NCBI RefSeq assembly: GCF_001512285.1
Contig: NZ_LNUV01000004.1
Coordinates: forward strand, 310,001-374,000
Direction of reading: 5' to 3'
Origin: Arthrobacter sp. EpRS71
GTDB taxonomy: Bacteria > Actinomycetota > Actinomycetes > Actinomycetales > Micrococcaceae
Length of the DNA stretch: 64,000 nucleotides
Each line of letters begins with the position of its first letter. The stretch's first letter is position 1. Position numbers and translations under genes: made by a program. The notes below the pieces were generated by a model. That model was not told the DNA's origin. It was given only the letters and a program-made list of their open reading frames with translations, and ran no database searches. This document shows, piece by piece, positions 17,887-28,012 of this stretch.

Positions 17887-17928
17887 GTTAAGGCCAATGT
17901 TCTTCATGAACATTGGCCTTAACTTTTA
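17887..17928. terminator. Bidirectional terminator between ndk and VKOR gene
   Basis: Perfect 16-bp stem GTTAAGGCCAATGTTC / GAACATTGGCCTTAAC with a 5-base loop, followed by TTTTATA on the plus strand and TGTTAT on the minus strand. Confidence 0.85.
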
Positions 17929-17945
17929 TACCGTGAGCCCTGGAT

Positions 17946-18614
17946 CTACGCTGACGACGCTACGAACAGGTGGATGAAGGAGAAGAAGATCGTGGCGATC
18001 ACGGCCACATACAGCAGGGCGACGATGATCCAGCCATACCCTGACAACACTTTGACCACTGCGGGTGGCGCCTTGATGACCCCGGTGGTGACGTTCCGGA
18101 TAGTCACCCAGACGAACAGCGGGATCATGGCAGCCCACACCACCATGCAGAACGGGCACAGCACGTGGATGACGTAAAGGGCTTGCGACCATAGCCACAC
18201 TACAAAGGCAAAGCCAAGGGTTACGCCGGCTTGGAGACCCAGCCAGTAACCCCGTGAAAACTTCGCTCCGGCCAGAATGCCCATGGCCGTAGTGATGATC
18301 ACGGCGAAGGCGACGATGCCAATGAACATGTTGGGGAACCCGAACACCGAGCTCTGAGGTGTCTGCATCACGGCACCGCAGGAGACAAAGGGATTCACAT
18401 CGCACACGGTCACATGGTTGGGGTCCTTGAGTACCTCAAGTTTTTCCAGTACCAGGGCGCCGGACGCCAGCCAGCCGATGACTCCGGTGATCAGCAGCAG
18501 TAAGGCAAAAGGCCTGTCACGGGCCGTCGCGGGGAGAGAATCCTGATGGACGGACAAGTCCTCCACTGGGGGTGCGGCTTGATGGGCCAGGTTTTCCCTG
18601 GCGGTGCTTGGCAT
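17946..18614 (-). CDS. Vitamin K epoxide reductase family membrane protein
   Basis: VKOR homologue that, in actinobacteria, re-oxidises a DsbA-like partner using menaquinone. Both cysteine pairs are present: an outer pair region CDVNPFVSCG and the active-site CxxC in VLCPFCMVVW. About four or five hydrophobic helices are seen, and the N-terminal 35 residues are hydrophilic. The start ATG giving MPSTARENL yields 222 residues. The open frame extends far upstream through the rne region, but that part is an antisense shadow. No DsbA partner lies adjacent. Confidence 0.9.
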   Translation of the reverse strand: MPSTARENLAHQAAPPVEDLSVHQDSLPATARDRPFALLLLITGVIGWLASGALVLEKLEVLKDPNHVTVCDVNPFVSCGAVMQTPQSSVFGFPNMFIGIVAFAVIITTAMGILAGAKFSRGYWLGLQAGVTLGFAFVVWLWSQALYVIHVLCPFCMVVWAAMIPLFVWVTIRNVTTGVIKAPPAVVKVLSGYGWIIVALLYVAVIATIFFSFIHLFVASSA

Positions 18615-19085
18615 CGCGGATGTGATCCTTTTCGACGAATATCCCGGCAAGCCGGGAAGGGCTCTTGGGAGGATTGTAACTCCGAATACTGGGCGTCGGC
18701 CCCAGCTTGAGGGCGGAGCTCCACGACACAGCGGCCTTCGCCGCGAATGTGCAGGGGTGTGAGAGAATGAACATGGCCGGACGTCGATCCACATTCGACA
18801 TCCGGTCCGGTGACTTTGTTCCCAAGACCGCCAGTATGAGCTGGGCATGCCCGGATCGTGTGATCCTCGGTAGGCCCGCCATGTCAATGGACGGCACCTG
18901 GTTGTGGCAGCAGAACAACGGGTTTCAGAATAAAGCCATCGGCCTTCCAGGGCTGCCGCACCCCAATGCTGGTGCGAACCGGAAGGAATACTGCCGACTT
19001 CTGTCAACGCCTGCGGGTTTTGACAATATTTGCTCCACTGGGCGCCGGATGTGGCGGTGTCGCTGGGGCAGGAGTGTTGCCACAT
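18615..19085. other. Divergent upstream region of VKOR gene and rne
   Basis: This 471-base gap contains the promoters of both flanking genes. TTGACA at 19020-19025 could be a -35 for rne, but no convincing -10 follows. A long leader is expected for an RNase E gene, which is autoregulated through its 5' UTR in other bacteria. No coding frame with a ribosome site was convincing. Confidence 0.35.
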
Positions 19086-22000
19086 ATGGATAATGACCAG
19101 GTTGTAGCCGTTAATGACGAGGCAGCTCCCGCGGAAACTGCGGAAGCGCCCAAGAAAACCACCAGGACCCGGCGCAAGGCTGCGCCCAAGGTGGTTGCTG
19201 ACGTTGAGGCACCAGCTGCCGAGGCGTCCACCCCGGAAGTATCCGCCGAGGCCCCCAAGGCGCCGGTGCGCCGCACCCGCTCCCGCAAGAAGGCAGAACC
19301 AGCAGAGCCTTTGCCCGGGTTGGGGGACGACGCAACTGCCGAGCCCGAGCCCGCCGCGGAGGCGCCCGAAGCGTCTGCTGAGCCTGCTCCCGAAAAGCCG
19401 GTCCGCCGTCGTCGTACCACCAAGCCCAAAGCTGACGCAGTCGAAGCGCCCGCAGTTGCGGCAACTGAGGAAAGCACGACGCCGGAAAAGGCCGCCGAGC
19501 CGGAGGCCCCGGCCGCTGAGGCAGCCGGCGCTGAGGTAGCTGCCGAAGAGCCCGCGTCCGAGGAACCCGCGTCCGAAGAGACACCTGCCGAAGACGCCGC
19601 CCCTGCAGCCTCCACCTCCCTGTTCATGGAGCCGGTGTCCATCACCTCCATGATTTTCCAGGCACCTGACCTCACCACGGTTCCCCGCGTGGCCGCGGTG
19701 GAAGAGAAAGCCGAAGAGCCCGAAGAAGAAGCCGAAGCCAGTGCTGAGGGCGAGCTCGAAGACGCCGGGAGTCGTCGTCGCCGCAGGAGCCGTGGCCGCC
19801 GAGGTCGCCGCGGAACCGAACGCGACGAGAATGACGAGAATGAGGCTGAAGACGGCGCCGGGTCGGAGGACGAGGAAGCGCCGGCAGCTGAGGCTCTTGA
19901 AGAAGGCGTGACGTCGCGTCGTCGTCGCCGCCGTCGTCGTGGAGATCAGGATCTTGAACTGACCGGAGGCTCGGATGACGATCCCCCCAACACGGTCACC
20001 CGCGTTCGCGCACCCCGCCCCATCACCGAGGCAGCTCCGTCCAACCGCGTGACGGGCGTCAAGGGTTCCACCAGGTTGGAGGCCAAGAAGCAGCGGCGCC
20101 GCGAGTCCCGGGAAACCGGACGCCGCCGCCAGGTCATCACCGAGGCCGAGTTCCTTGCCCGGCGCGAGTCGGTGGACCGCCAAATGATCGTCCGCCAGCG
20201 CGACGATAGAATCCAGATCGGTGTTTTGGAAGACGGTGTGCTCGCTGAGCACTTCGTGTCCAAGACCCAGCAGGACTCCCTGATCGGCAATGTGTACTTG
20301 GGCAAGGTCCAGAACGTGCTGCCGTCCATGGAAGCTGCTTTCGTGGACATCGGACGTGGCCGCAACGCCGTCCTGTACGCCGGTGAAGTCAACTGGGACG
20401 CGGTCAACCTTGAAGGCCAGCCGCGCCGGATCGAGAACGCCCTGAAGTCCGGAGACTCTGTCCTTGTTCAGGTCACCAAGGACCCCGTGGGTCACAAGGG
20501 TGCCCGCCTCACCAGCCAGATCTCCCTGCCGGGCCGCTACTTGGTCTACGTTCCCGGTGGTTCCATGACCGGAATCTCCCGCAAGCTGCCCGACGTCGAA
20601 CGCAACCGCCTCAAGCGCATCCTGAAGGACCGCTTGCCGGAAAACGCCGGTGTCATTGTCCGCACAGCTGCTGAGGGTGCGTCCGAGGAAGAACTGACGC
20701 ACGACATCAACCGTCTGCGCGCACAATGGGAAGGCATTGAAGGGCAGGCCTCGTCCACTAAGGTCCTGGCTCCCGAACTCCTGTACGGAGAGCCCGATCT
20801 CACCATCAAGGTGGTTCGCGATGTCTTCAACGAGGACTTCTCCAAGCTGATCGTCTCCGGCGACGACGCCTGGGACACCATCGAGGCTTATGTCACCTAC
20901 GTTGCACCGGACCTCGTGGGCCGCCTTGAAAAATGGACCAAGGACCAGGACATCTTTGCTGCGTGGCGCATCGACGAGCAGATCCACAAGGCCCTGGAAC
21001 GGAAGGTCTTCCTGCCGTCCGGTGGTTCGTTGGTCATCGACCGCACTGAGGCCATGACCGTGGTGGACGTCAACACCGGCAAGTTCACCGGCAGTGGTGG
21101 AAACCTTGAAGAAACGGTCACCAAAAACAACCTCGAAGCGGCCGAAGAAGTGGTTCGCCAGCTCCGCCTGCGCGACATCGGCGGCATCATCGTCATCGAC
21201 TTCATTGACATGGTCTTGGAATCCAACCGTGACCTCGTCCTGCGACGCATGGTTGAATGCCTTGGCCGCGACCGCACCAAGCACCAGGTGGCCGAAGTGA
21301 CGTCCCTGGGCTTGGTCCAGATGACACGAAAGCGCATGGGCACCGGCCTTCTTGAGGTCTTCGGCGAGCAGTGCGAGCACTGTGCCGGACGCGGCGTGGT
21401 CACGCACGACGAACCCGTTGAGCACCGCCGCGCCAATGTGGTGGCTGCAGAACAGCACCGCCCACACACCGAGGTGCAGCAGCCCACTGCACGGACCGAA
21501 CGCAAGCGCCGCCGCGGTAAGGGTGGGGGACAGGCCGTTGCCGAGACCCCCGCGCAGGTCCATCCGACGACGTCAGCCCCGGTTGCCCCTGCAACCCCGG
21601 CTGAACCTCAGGATCCTGCCCGTCAAGCCAAGGCCGAGGCCACCAGGGCTGCCCTGGCCACCATCGCAGCCGCAGCACACGCCGCACACCTGCACGACGA
21701 CGAAGTTCACCGTGCGGAAGAGCAGGCGCGCGTTGCCGGCCAGCACCAGGCAGACAGTCCCGTATCCGGAACTGCAGTCACCGACGAAGCGGCAGCGACT
21801 GCCCGCGAAGCGGCTGTCCAAGAGGCACGGTCCACTCCAGTCCTGCGCTTCGGCGGGGAAGAAGTTGCCTTGCCCTTCGTGGAACACCACGAGGAACCGC
21901 AGGCTGCTAAACCGGCCATGAGTCTCGATCTCCTGGCGGAAGCGTTCTCGCACCTTGGCGCTGCTCCGGCTCCTGAGGAAGAAGCCGTGGCGTCTGCGCA

Positions 22001-22259
22001 GACCAGTGCTCCGGCACGGGCTGCAGAAGAGGACCCCGAGGCTGCTGCAGCTTCGCGGGGTCGTCGTGGCCGTCGGAACCGGAGTGCCAGCAGGGCCCAG
22101 GGCGCGGCCAACGAAACCAGCGTCGAGCACCATGAGGTGACGGCGTCGGCCGCCCGCGGCACGGCCCATGAGGCCAAGGCGCCCGTTGAGCCAGTCAAGA
22201 AGGTTTCGGCGGACGAGCCCATCATCCTTGGCGTCGGCGTCCCGGCGTCGGAGCTCTAA
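19086..22259 (+). CDS. rne: Ribonuclease E/G family endoribonuclease
   Basis: Endonuclease for rRNA maturation and mRNA decay. Residues 1 to ~360 form a low-complexity arm of Ala/Glu/Pro-rich sequence with arginine tracts (SRRRRRSRGRRGRRG, SRRRRRRRRG). The catalytic core follows from about residue 367: S1 domain (SLIGNVYLGKVQNVLPSMEA), DNase-I-like site with DVNTGKFTG, and the zinc-link CEHCAGRG near residue 763. The C-terminal ~290 residues are a second disordered Ala/Glu-rich tail with an RGRRGRRNRS motif. This arm-core-arm plan matches mycobacterial RNase E. The ATG at 19086 is the first one giving an acidic start (MDNDQVVAV); upstream frame is unlikely. Length is 1057 residues. Confidence 0.93.
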   Translation: MDNDQVVAVNDEAAPAETAEAPKKTTRTRRKAAPKVVADVEAPAAEASTPEVSAEAPKAPVRRTRSRKKAEPAEPLPGLGDDATAEPEPAAEAPEASAEPAPEKPVRRRRTTKPKADAVEAPAVAATEESTTPEKAAEPEAPAAEAAGAEVAAEEPASEEPASEETPAEDAAPAASTSLFMEPVSITSMIFQAPDLTTVPRVAAVEEKAEEPEEEAEASAEGELEDAGSRRRRRSRGRRGRRGTERDENDENEAEDGAGSEDEEAPAAEALEEGVTSRRRRRRRRGDQDLELTGGSDDDPPNTVTRVRAPRPITEAAPSNRVTGVKGSTRLEAKKQRRRESRETGRRRQVITEAEFLARRESVDRQMIVRQRDDRIQIGVLEDGVLAEHFVSKTQQDSLIGNVYLGKVQNVLPSMEAAFVDIGRGRNAVLYAGEVNWDAVNLEGQPRRIENALKSGDSVLVQVTKDPVGHKGARLTSQISLPGRYLVYVPGGSMTGISRKLPDVERNRLKRILKDRLPENAGVIVRTAAEGASEEELTHDINRLRAQWEGIEGQASSTKVLAPELLYGEPDLTIKVVRDVFNEDFSKLIVSGDDAWDTIEAYVTYVAPDLVGRLEKWTKDQDIFAAWRIDEQIHKALERKVFLPSGGSLVIDRTEAMTVVDVNTGKFTGSGGNLEETVTKNNLEAAEEVVRQLRLRDIGGIIVIDFIDMVLESNRDLVLRRMVECLGRDRTKHQVAEVTSLGLVQMTRKRMGTGLLEVFGEQCEHCAGRGVVTHDEPVEHRRANVVAAEQHRPHTEVQQPTARTERKRRRGKGGGQAVAETPAQVHPTTSAPVAPATPAEPQDPARQAKAEATRAALATIAAAAHAAHLHDDEVHRAEEQARVAGQHQADSPVSGTAVTDEAAATAREAAVQEARSTPVLRFGGEEVALPFVEHHEEPQAAKPAMSLDLLAEAFSHLGAAPAPEEEAVASAQTSAPARAAEEDPEAAAASRGRRGRRNRSASRAQGAANETSVEHHEVTASAARGTAHEAKAPVEPVKKVSADEPIILGVGVPASEL

Positions 22260-22298
22260 TAAGGGACAAGCCGCTCTCATCCCCGTCAACAGCGGTTG

Positions 22299-22346
22299 AA
22301 AGGGCCCTGTACTCATTGCCTGTGGCGGATGAGGACAGGGCCCTTT
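22299..22346 (+). terminator. Terminator after rne
   Basis: Stem AAGGGCCCTGT / ACAGGGCCCTT extended by ACTCAT/ATGAG with one mismatch, followed by TTTTGTG. Confidence 0.8.
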
Positions 22347-22443
22347 TGTGTCCCTTCACTTCACGGCACGGGCCAGTCCAGGGTCATATCCGGGCTCTGA
22401 CGTGGTCCGGTTCCCGCGCTCCTTGCTTCCCGGTTAGGCTTGG

Positions 22444-22530
22444 GGACTGACACGGGGTGCCGGGCGTTGGGCCAGGCTGAGATCCAGACCCGTTGAACCT
22501 GTCCGGTTAGCACCGGCGAAGGGATGTCCT
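22444..22530 (+). promoter_or_regulatory. TPP riboswitch (THI element)
   Basis: All conserved blocks are present: GGAC...GTCC closing stem, CACGGGGTGCCGG, the pyrimidine sensor segment GGCTGAGATC, ACCCGTTGAACCTG and CCGGTTAGCACCGGCGAAGGGA. The likely Shine-Dalgarno GAAGGG (22518-22523) is inside the aptamer, eight bases from the ATG, and no terminator hairpin intervenes. Thiamine pyrophosphate should therefore block translation directly. Confidence 0.95.
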
Positions 22531-22531
22531 C

Positions 22532-24067
22532 ATGACTGCATCACCATACTCATCTGTGTACCCCCTGAACGCATCCGCTGGTCAGGCCACAGCACGGCCC
22601 ATCCCACGGGTTTTGAGCATTGCCGGCTCAGATCCGTCAGGCGGTGCCGGAATTCAGGCGGACCTCAAGAGCATTGCAGCGCTGGGCGGGTACGGCATGG
22701 CTGCCATCACTGCTCTCACCGCGCAAAACACTGTGGGAGTCAGCGCCGTCCACGTCCCTCCAGCGCACTTCCTGCGTCAGCAACTGGAGGCCATCAGCGG
22801 TGACATCACCGTTGATGCCGTCAAGATCGGAATGCTTGGCGATGCTGCAGTCATTGAGCAGGTCAGGGCCTGGCTCGAAGAGGTGCGCCCCGCCGTCGTG
22901 GTCCTTGATCCGGTGATGGTGGCCACGAGTGGTGACCGCCTGCTCCGGGAGTCTGCAGAGAATGCCCTGCGTTCGTTGCTTCCTCTGGCTGACCTCATTA
23001 CCCCCAACATTCCGGAGCTCGCCATGTTGCTGGGGGAGCCGGAGGCCGCTGACTGGGCTTCGGCGCTGGAGCAAGGCAAACGGCTCGCGGCGGAGTACGG
23101 AAACACTGTGCTGGTCAAAGGCGGCCATTTGCCGGGCCCGGAATGCCCGGATGCCTTGGTGAACACCACCGGGCTGCTGTCGCGCGACGTGGTTGAGGTG
23201 GCCGGTCCCCGCGTCGCTACGCTCAACAGCCACGGGACCGGTTGCTCCTTGTCTTCCGCCTTGGCCACGGTCCAAGCCCGCACGGGTAACTGGGAGGCTT
23301 CACTGCGGGAAGTAAAACCCTGGCTGCTGGGGGCTCTGACAACCTCAGGGGACCTTCAGGTCGGGGAGGGGAACGGACCGGTGAATCACTTCCACGGGCT
23401 CCTGCCGGCATCAGCGCCAGGCGCCTTTGCGGCGACGCTGTGGAACGCGGCCGTTCCTGAACTCGAATCCATCTACGGGCTCGCATTCATTCAACAGCTC
23501 CAATCCGGCGACCTTCCTGAACGTGATTTCAATTACTACCTCGCCCAGGATGCGATCTACCTCAACGGCTACTCCAGGGTCCTGGCACGTGCCGGCGCCC
23601 TTGCCCCCACGGAAGAAGAGCAGCTCTTCTGGGCCAAGGCATCACAGCAGTGCCTCGAGGTTGAATCGGAGTTGCACAGGAACTGGCTCAGCACCCGCGA
23701 GGCGCCCACGGGAACCGGGCCTGTCACCAAGTCCTACGTGGATCATTTGCTGGCAACGTCCGCTTCCGGCAGTTACGCCGTGGTCCTCGCCGCGATCCTG
23801 CCTTGCTACTGGTTGTACGCGGAAGTGGGTCAGCAGCTCCATGCTGCCTATGTTGATGCCGGAGCCCCCGCGGATCATTCCTACGCGGACTGGCTGAAGA
23901 CCTATGCCGACGAGGACTTCGCTGCGGCAACGCGGAAAGCGATCAATCTCACTGATGCTGCGGCGATCGCGGCTTCCGGCACGGAGAGGGCGGCCATGAT
24001 GGAGGCCTTCACCCAGTCCTGCCGCTACGAGACCGCGTTCTTCGATGCGCCCAGGCTGTTTGCTTGA
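22532..24067 (+). CDS. thiD: ThiD-TenA fusion: hydroxymethylpyrimidine (phosphate) kinase / aminopyrimidine aminohydrolase
   Basis: Two-domain thiamine enzyme of 511 residues. The ThiD ribokinase-fold domain (about 30-275) shows IAGSDPSGGAGIQADLK, PNIPEL and the anion-hole segment HGTGCSLSSAL. The TenA domain (about 290-511) shows DFNYYLAQDAIYLNGY, a Cys in ILPCYWLYAEVG and the C-terminal SCRYETAFFD. ThiD phosphorylates HMP to HMP-PP for thiamine synthesis, while TenA salvages base-degraded thiamine to HMP, so the fusion joins salvage to activation. It is the sole gene under the TPP riboswitch and is inserted between rne and rplU, which are more often neighbours. Confidence 0.93.
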   Translation: MTASPYSSVYPLNASAGQATARPIPRVLSIAGSDPSGGAGIQADLKSIAALGGYGMAAITALTAQNTVGVSAVHVPPAHFLRQQLEAISGDITVDAVKIGMLGDAAVIEQVRAWLEEVRPAVVVLDPVMVATSGDRLLRESAENALRSLLPLADLITPNIPELAMLLGEPEAADWASALEQGKRLAAEYGNTVLVKGGHLPGPECPDALVNTTGLLSRDVVEVAGPRVATLNSHGTGCSLSSALATVQARTGNWEASLREVKPWLLGALTTSGDLQVGEGNGPVNHFHGLLPASAPGAFAATLWNAAVPELESIYGLAFIQQLQSGDLPERDFNYYLAQDAIYLNGYSRVLARAGALAPTEEEQLFWAKASQQCLEVESELHRNWLSTREAPTGTGPVTKSYVDHLLATSASGSYAVVLAAILPCYWLYAEVGQQLHAAYVDAGAPADHSYADWLKTYADEDFAAATRKAINLTDAAAIAASGTERAAMMEAFTQSCRYETAFFDAPRLFA

Positions 24068-24465
24068 GCTTTCCCAGGGCCTGCGTCAGCAGGTCTCCCA
24101 GGGCCCCTGGAGGTTAATTGCATGGAGACGTCCGCGCGTCGCTGGCCGAATCGCGTTAATCCTGCCTGAACCCTGTAGGCTGTATGGGCACGGTGCCGGG
24201 AGAGTCCGTTACACATGGTGACGTAAGTCACGAGGTAGCCTCCGGACCCGGCCTCATTTGCAGCTGAAGGTCAAACTAGCGTAATCTTGATCTTCGGTGC
24301 TTACGCCAACACTTGGGTTATGCCCCTTGGAATTGTTCATGGGATGACTCGCGGACTTCGATCAGAAGTCCACGGCGTTGAGGCACAGCGCGAACCAGGC
24401 CTGATTCCGGTCCAAGGTTCCGCACGCAAATTTTGTAATAAACGTCGAGAGAAGTGAGTACCCAA
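24068..24465. other. Leader region of rplU
   Basis: This 398-base gap holds no credible gene. GTGAC-GTAA-GTCAC (24218-24231) is a perfect short inverted repeat. The 150 bases before rplU probably form its 5' leader; L21 leaders are known in other bacteria, but no characterised class was recognised here. Confidence 0.4.
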
Positions 24466-24774
24466 GTGGTGTACGCGATTGTCCGCGCAGGCGGCCGCCA
24501 AGAAAAAGTTTCCGTTGGAGACTACGTAACGCTGAACCGCGTCCCCGGTGGAGCCGGTAGCACGCTTGAGCTGCCCGCATTGCTCCTGGTTGATGGCGAG
24601 AAGGTCACCTCCGCAGCTGCGGAACTGGCCAACGTCAAGGTTACGGCTGAGATCCTCGAGGACCTCCGTGGTCCGAAGATCGTCATCCAGAAGTTCAAGA
24701 ACAAGACCGGCTACCGGAAGCGTCAGGGTCACCGTCAGGAACTGACCAAGATCAAGATCACCAGCATCGCGTAA
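24466..24774 (+). CDS. rplU: 50S ribosomal protein L21
   Basis: L21 of 102 residues, beginning [15 protein letters not shown], as in homologues. The C-terminal rRNA-binding segment [16 protein letters not shown] is conserved. The chosen start is GTG at 24466, with GAGAGAAG about 12 bases upstream. An in-frame GTG four codons earlier (24454) would add MSTQ but directly abuts the ribosome site. Confidence 0.95.
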   Translation: MVYAIVRAGGRQEKVSVGDYVTLNRVPGGAGSTLELPALLLVDGEKVTSAAAELANVKVTAEILEDLRGPKIVIQKFKNKTGYRKRQGHRQELTKIKITSIA

Positions 24775-24836
24775 CTTCCGTTACCCGCTGTTCAGGTTTT
24801 TCAGTTTCCCCAGAAATTTAGAGGCAGGCATTTCAC

Positions 24837-25100
24837 ATGGCACACAAAAAAGGCGCGAGTTCCACTCGCAACGGTCGTGACTCCAACGCTCAGTACCTGG
24901 GCGTCAAGCGTTTCGGTGGTCAGGTAGTTTCCGCTGGCGAGATCATCGTTCGCCAGCGTGGAACCCACTTCCACCCCGGCGCAGGCGTCGGTCGCGGTGG
25001 CGACGACACCCTGTTCGCACTGCAGGCCGGTGCGGTTGAGTTTGGTACTCGCCGCGGCCGTCGCGTAGTGAACATTGTTGCTGCTGCAGCTGCAGAGTAA
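24837..25100 (+). CDS. rpmA: 50S ribosomal protein L27
   Basis: L27, 87 residues, placed at the peptidyl-transferase centre. It begins [16 protein letters not shown] with no N-terminal leader to be cleaved, unlike Firmicutes L27. The motif [20 protein letters not shown] is typical. GAGGCAGG precedes the ATG. It is in one operon with rplU, and a strong terminator follows before obgE. Confidence 0.97.
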   Translation: MAHKKGASSTRNGRDSNAQYLGVKRFGGQVVSAGEIIVRQRGTHFHPGAGVGRGGDDTLFALQAGAVEFGTRRGRRVVNIVAAAAAE

Positions 25101-25113
25101 CAACAAGTTCTGA

Positions 25114-25154
25114 ACCGGTGGAGCGGGCCAAACGGCCCGCTCCACCGTTCTTTT
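25114..25154 (+). terminator. Terminator after rpmA
   Basis: Stem GGTGGAGCGGGCC / GGCCCGCTCCACC with the tiny loop AAAC, followed by GTTCTTTT. It separates the ribosomal proteins from obgE. Confidence 0.85.
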
Positions 25155-25254
25155 AACCGCATTACAATCGACTAGGGCGCTGTAGCGCACTGGTTTTTGC
25201 AACAGCGCTGGCAACAGCAACAAACGCTGTAAGACAGCAACTGAGGAGATCCAC

Positions 25255-26841
25255 GTGGCGAGCTTTGTAGACCGGGTAGTCCTGCACGTATCCGGCGGAA
25301 CCGGCGGCCACGGCTGTGTCTCTGTCAAGCGGGAAAAGTTCAAGCCGCTCGGTGGCCCTGACGGCGGCAACGGTGGCAATGGCGGCGATGTCATTCTTCG
25401 CGTGTCTGCCCAGACCACAACTTTGCTCGATTACCATCACGCTCCCCACCGCCACGCTACCAACGGCGGCCCCGGCATGGGTGACTGGCGAGGCGGCAAA
25501 AACGGTGAAACCCTGATTCTTCCTGTGCCTGATGGCACCGTGGTCAAGACCAAGGACGGCGAAGTCCTGGCTGACCTCGTTGGCGAGGGCACTGAGTACA
25601 TTGCAGCCGCCGGCGGCCAGGGCGGCCTCGGCAACGCCTCCCTGTCATCGCAAAAGCGCCGGGCACCGGGATTTGCGCTGCTGGGCATCGAAGGTGAATC
25701 CAGTGACGTCGTCCTGGAACTGAAGTCCATCGCAGATATCGCCTTGGTTGGTTTCCCCTCTGCCGGTAAGTCGAGCCTGATTGCAGCCATGTCTGCTGCC
25801 CGGCCAAAGATTGCCGACTACCCCTTCACCACGCTCATTCCCAACCTTGGCGTGGTGCAGGCAGGCGAGGTCCGCTTCACCATCGCGGATGTTCCCGGCC
25901 TGATTGAAGGTGCCAGTGAAGGTAAGGGCCTGGGCCATAACTTCCTGCGGCACGTGGAGCGTTGCGCCGCGCTGGTGCACGTCCTCGATTGCGGAACCCT
26001 TGAATCGGACCGCGATCCTCTCTCCGACCTCGCCATCATTGAGGCCGAACTTGAGAAGTACGCAGTGGACATGAGCTACGCCGGCGTTGACGGCGAAGTG
26101 GTGCCCCTTAACGAGCGTCCCAAGCTGGTGGTTCTCAACAAGGTGGACCTCCCCGATGGCAAGGACATGGCCGAGTTCGTCCGCCCGGACCTCGAAGCCC
26201 GCGGATACCGCGTTTTCGAAGTATCGGCAACAAGCCACGAAGGTTTGCGCCAGCTCGGCTTTGCCATGGCTGAAATCGTCAAGGCAGCACGTGATGCCGT
26301 TCAGACTGCCCCGCCCAAGGTGGCTCCTCCGGTCCTGCGTCCGCGCGCTGTCAACGAGTCCGGCTTCAAGATCCGCCGCGAAGAGAAGAACCTCGAGCCG
26401 CTGTTCCGCGTCCTGGGCGAGAAGCCTGTGCGCTGGGTCAAGCAGACTGACTTCACCAACGAGGAAGCCATTGGTTACCTGGCCGACCGCCTTGCCAAGC
26501 TTGGTGTGGAAACTGAGCTCTTTAAGGTTGGCGCCAAGCCCGGCGACACCGTGGTCATTGGTGAGGACGACGGCGTGGTGTTCGATTGGGAGCCCACCAT
26601 GATGGCCGGGGCAGAACTGCTGGCAACGCCCCGCGGTACCGACATTCGTGTTGCGGACATCGGCGACCGCCCCACACGTTCGCAGAAGCGCGATGAGCAG
26701 ATCGAGCGCCGCGAAGCCAAGGCTGCTGCGAGGGCCGAGCTTGAAGCTGAGCGCAAGGCAGGTATTTGGACTGAGTCTGTCAGTGGCCGCCGCGCCCAGG
26801 CAGTGAAGGAAAGCCACCTGGATTCCGGTGATGACGACTAG
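25255..26841 (+). CDS. obgE: GTPase Obg (CgtA)
   Basis: Ribosome-associated GTPase for 50S maturation and stress signalling. The glycine-rich Obg fold covers residues 1-160 ([29 protein letters not shown]). The G domain has [19 protein letters not shown] and NKVDLPD, followed by an OCT domain ([15 protein letters not shown]) and a charged C-terminal tail. It is 528 residues. The start is GTG with AGGAGATCC upstream. It overlaps proB by about 11 bases. Confidence 0.97.
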   Translation: MASFVDRVVLHVSGGTGGHGCVSVKREKFKPLGGPDGGNGGNGGDVILRVSAQTTTLLDYHHAPHRHATNGGPGMGDWRGGKNGETLILPVPDGTVVKTKDGEVLADLVGEGTEYIAAAGGQGGLGNASLSSQKRRAPGFALLGIEGESSDVVLELKSIADIALVGFPSAGKSSLIAAMSAARPKIADYPFTTLIPNLGVVQAGEVRFTIADVPGLIEGASEGKGLGHNFLRHVERCAALVHVLDCGTLESDRDPLSDLAIIEAELEKYAVDMSYAGVDGEVVPLNERPKLVVLNKVDLPDGKDMAEFVRPDLEARGYRVFEVSATSHEGLRQLGFAMAEIVKAARDAVQTAPPKVAPPVLRPRAVNESGFKIRREEKNLEPLFRVLGEKPVRWVKQTDFTNEEAIGYLADRLAKLGVETELFKVGAKPGDTVVIGEDDGVVFDWEPTMMAGAELLATPRGTDIRVADIGDRPTRSQKRDEQIERREAKAAARAELEAERKAGIWTESVSGRRAQAVKESHLDSGDDD

Positions 26842-28012
26842 GACTGTCGACGCTCCGGACACTGTTGACGGCCTGGAACGCCGGGCCCTTGCCACCGCAA
26901 AGCGGATTGTTGTCAAAGTGGGGTCTTCCTCACTGACCAGCATCAAGGGAGGCATCTCCGAAAAGTCCCTTACCGGACTGGTCAATGCCCTCGCTGAAAA
27001 GCGCAACGCAGGTACTGAAATCATTCTGGTTTCCTCCGGTGCCATCGCCGCCGGCCTTGCGCCCTTGGGCCTGGCCAAGCGGCCCAAAGACCTGGCCACG
27101 CAGCAGGCTGCAGCGAGTGTTGGGCAAGGACTGCTGATGGCGCGGTACACGCAGGCCTTCAACGCCCACGGTGTAACAGTGAGCCAGGTTCTGCTGACCG
27201 CCGATGACCTCATGCGCCGAACGCAACACACGAATGCTTTCAGGGCTCTGGACAGATTGTTGAACCTCGGCGTGGTGCCCGTAGTCAATGAGAACGACAC
27301 CGTGGCCACGCATGAAATCCGCTTTGGTGACAACGATCGCCTCGCAGCCTTGGTGGCGCACTTGGTTCGCGCTGATGCGCTGGTGCTTCTCTCCGACGTC
27401 GACGCCCTGTACGACGGACCCCCTGCCCAGGGGGCCCAACGGATTCCGCTGGTCCGGGGTCCGCAGGACCTCGAGGACGTGACCATTGGCAAGGCGGGCA
27501 AAGCCGGTGTAGGAACCGGAGGCATGATGACCAAAGTGGAAGCAGCGTCCATTGCTGCCGGCTCGGGCATCCATGCACTTGTCACGTCCACGGCCAACGC
27601 CGCAGCAGCCTTGGCAGGCGAGGACGTGGGAACCTGGTTTGCCGTGAACGGCAACCGCAAACCCGTCCGCCTCCTGTGGCTGGCGCACCTGGCGACCGTG
27701 CACGGGCGGCTGATGCTCGACGACGGCGCAGTGAAAGCCGTGCGGGACAGGCATCGGTCACTTCTTCCCGCAGGCATTTCGGATATTAGTGGTGACTTTG
27801 AAGCCGGAGATCCTGTCGAGATGGTTGCCCATGACGGGACGGTGTTGGCACGTGGCTTGGTGAACTACTCTTCGGAAGAACTCCCGCGCATGTTGGGACG
27901 CACCACCCAGGAACTCGGTCAGGCCATGGGCCGTGGTTATGACCGCGAAGTTGTTCATGTTGATGATCTGGTGCTCCTGAGGGCCTCACGCTCATCTAAA
28001 CTTGGAGCATGA
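26831..28012 (+). CDS. proB: Glutamate 5-kinase
   Basis: First step of proline synthesis, phosphorylating glutamate. The amino-acid-kinase domain ([42 protein letters not shown]) is followed by a C-terminal PUA domain ([20 protein letters not shown]...). It is 393 residues. The ATG at 26831 is preferred over the adjoining GTG at 26828. It overlaps the obgE end and, by ATGA, the proA start, so translation is coupled. Feedback inhibition by proline is usual for this family. Confidence 0.96.
   Translation: MTTRTVDAPDTVDGLERRALATAKRIVVKVGSSSLTSIKGGISEKSLTGLVNALAEKRNAGTEIILVSSGAIAAGLAPLGLAKRPKDLATQQAAASVGQGLLMARYTQAFNAHGVTVSQVLLTADDLMRRTQHTNAFRALDRLLNLGVVPVVNENDTVATHEIRFGDNDRLAALVAHLVRADALVLLSDVDALYDGPPAQGAQRIPLVRGPQDLEDVTIGKAGKAGVGTGGMMTKVEAASIAAGSGIHALVTSTANAAAALAGEDVGTWFAVNGNRKPVRLLWLAHLATVHGRLMLDDGAVKAVRDRHRSLLPAGISDISGDFEAGDPVEMVAHDGTVLARGLVNYSSEELPRMLGRTTQELGQAMGRGYDREVVHVDDLVLLRASRSSKLGA

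Noticed and set aside
18707..19093. 128-codon frame in the rne leader
   Set aside because: No ribosome site and it runs into the rne start in another frame; amino-acid composition is not protein-like.
18615..21563. Very long minus-strand open frame continuous with the VKOR gene (over 1200 codons in total)
   Set aside because: It is antisense to rne, follows from strong third-position GC, and contains low-complexity translations. Only the 17946-18614 part matches a family.
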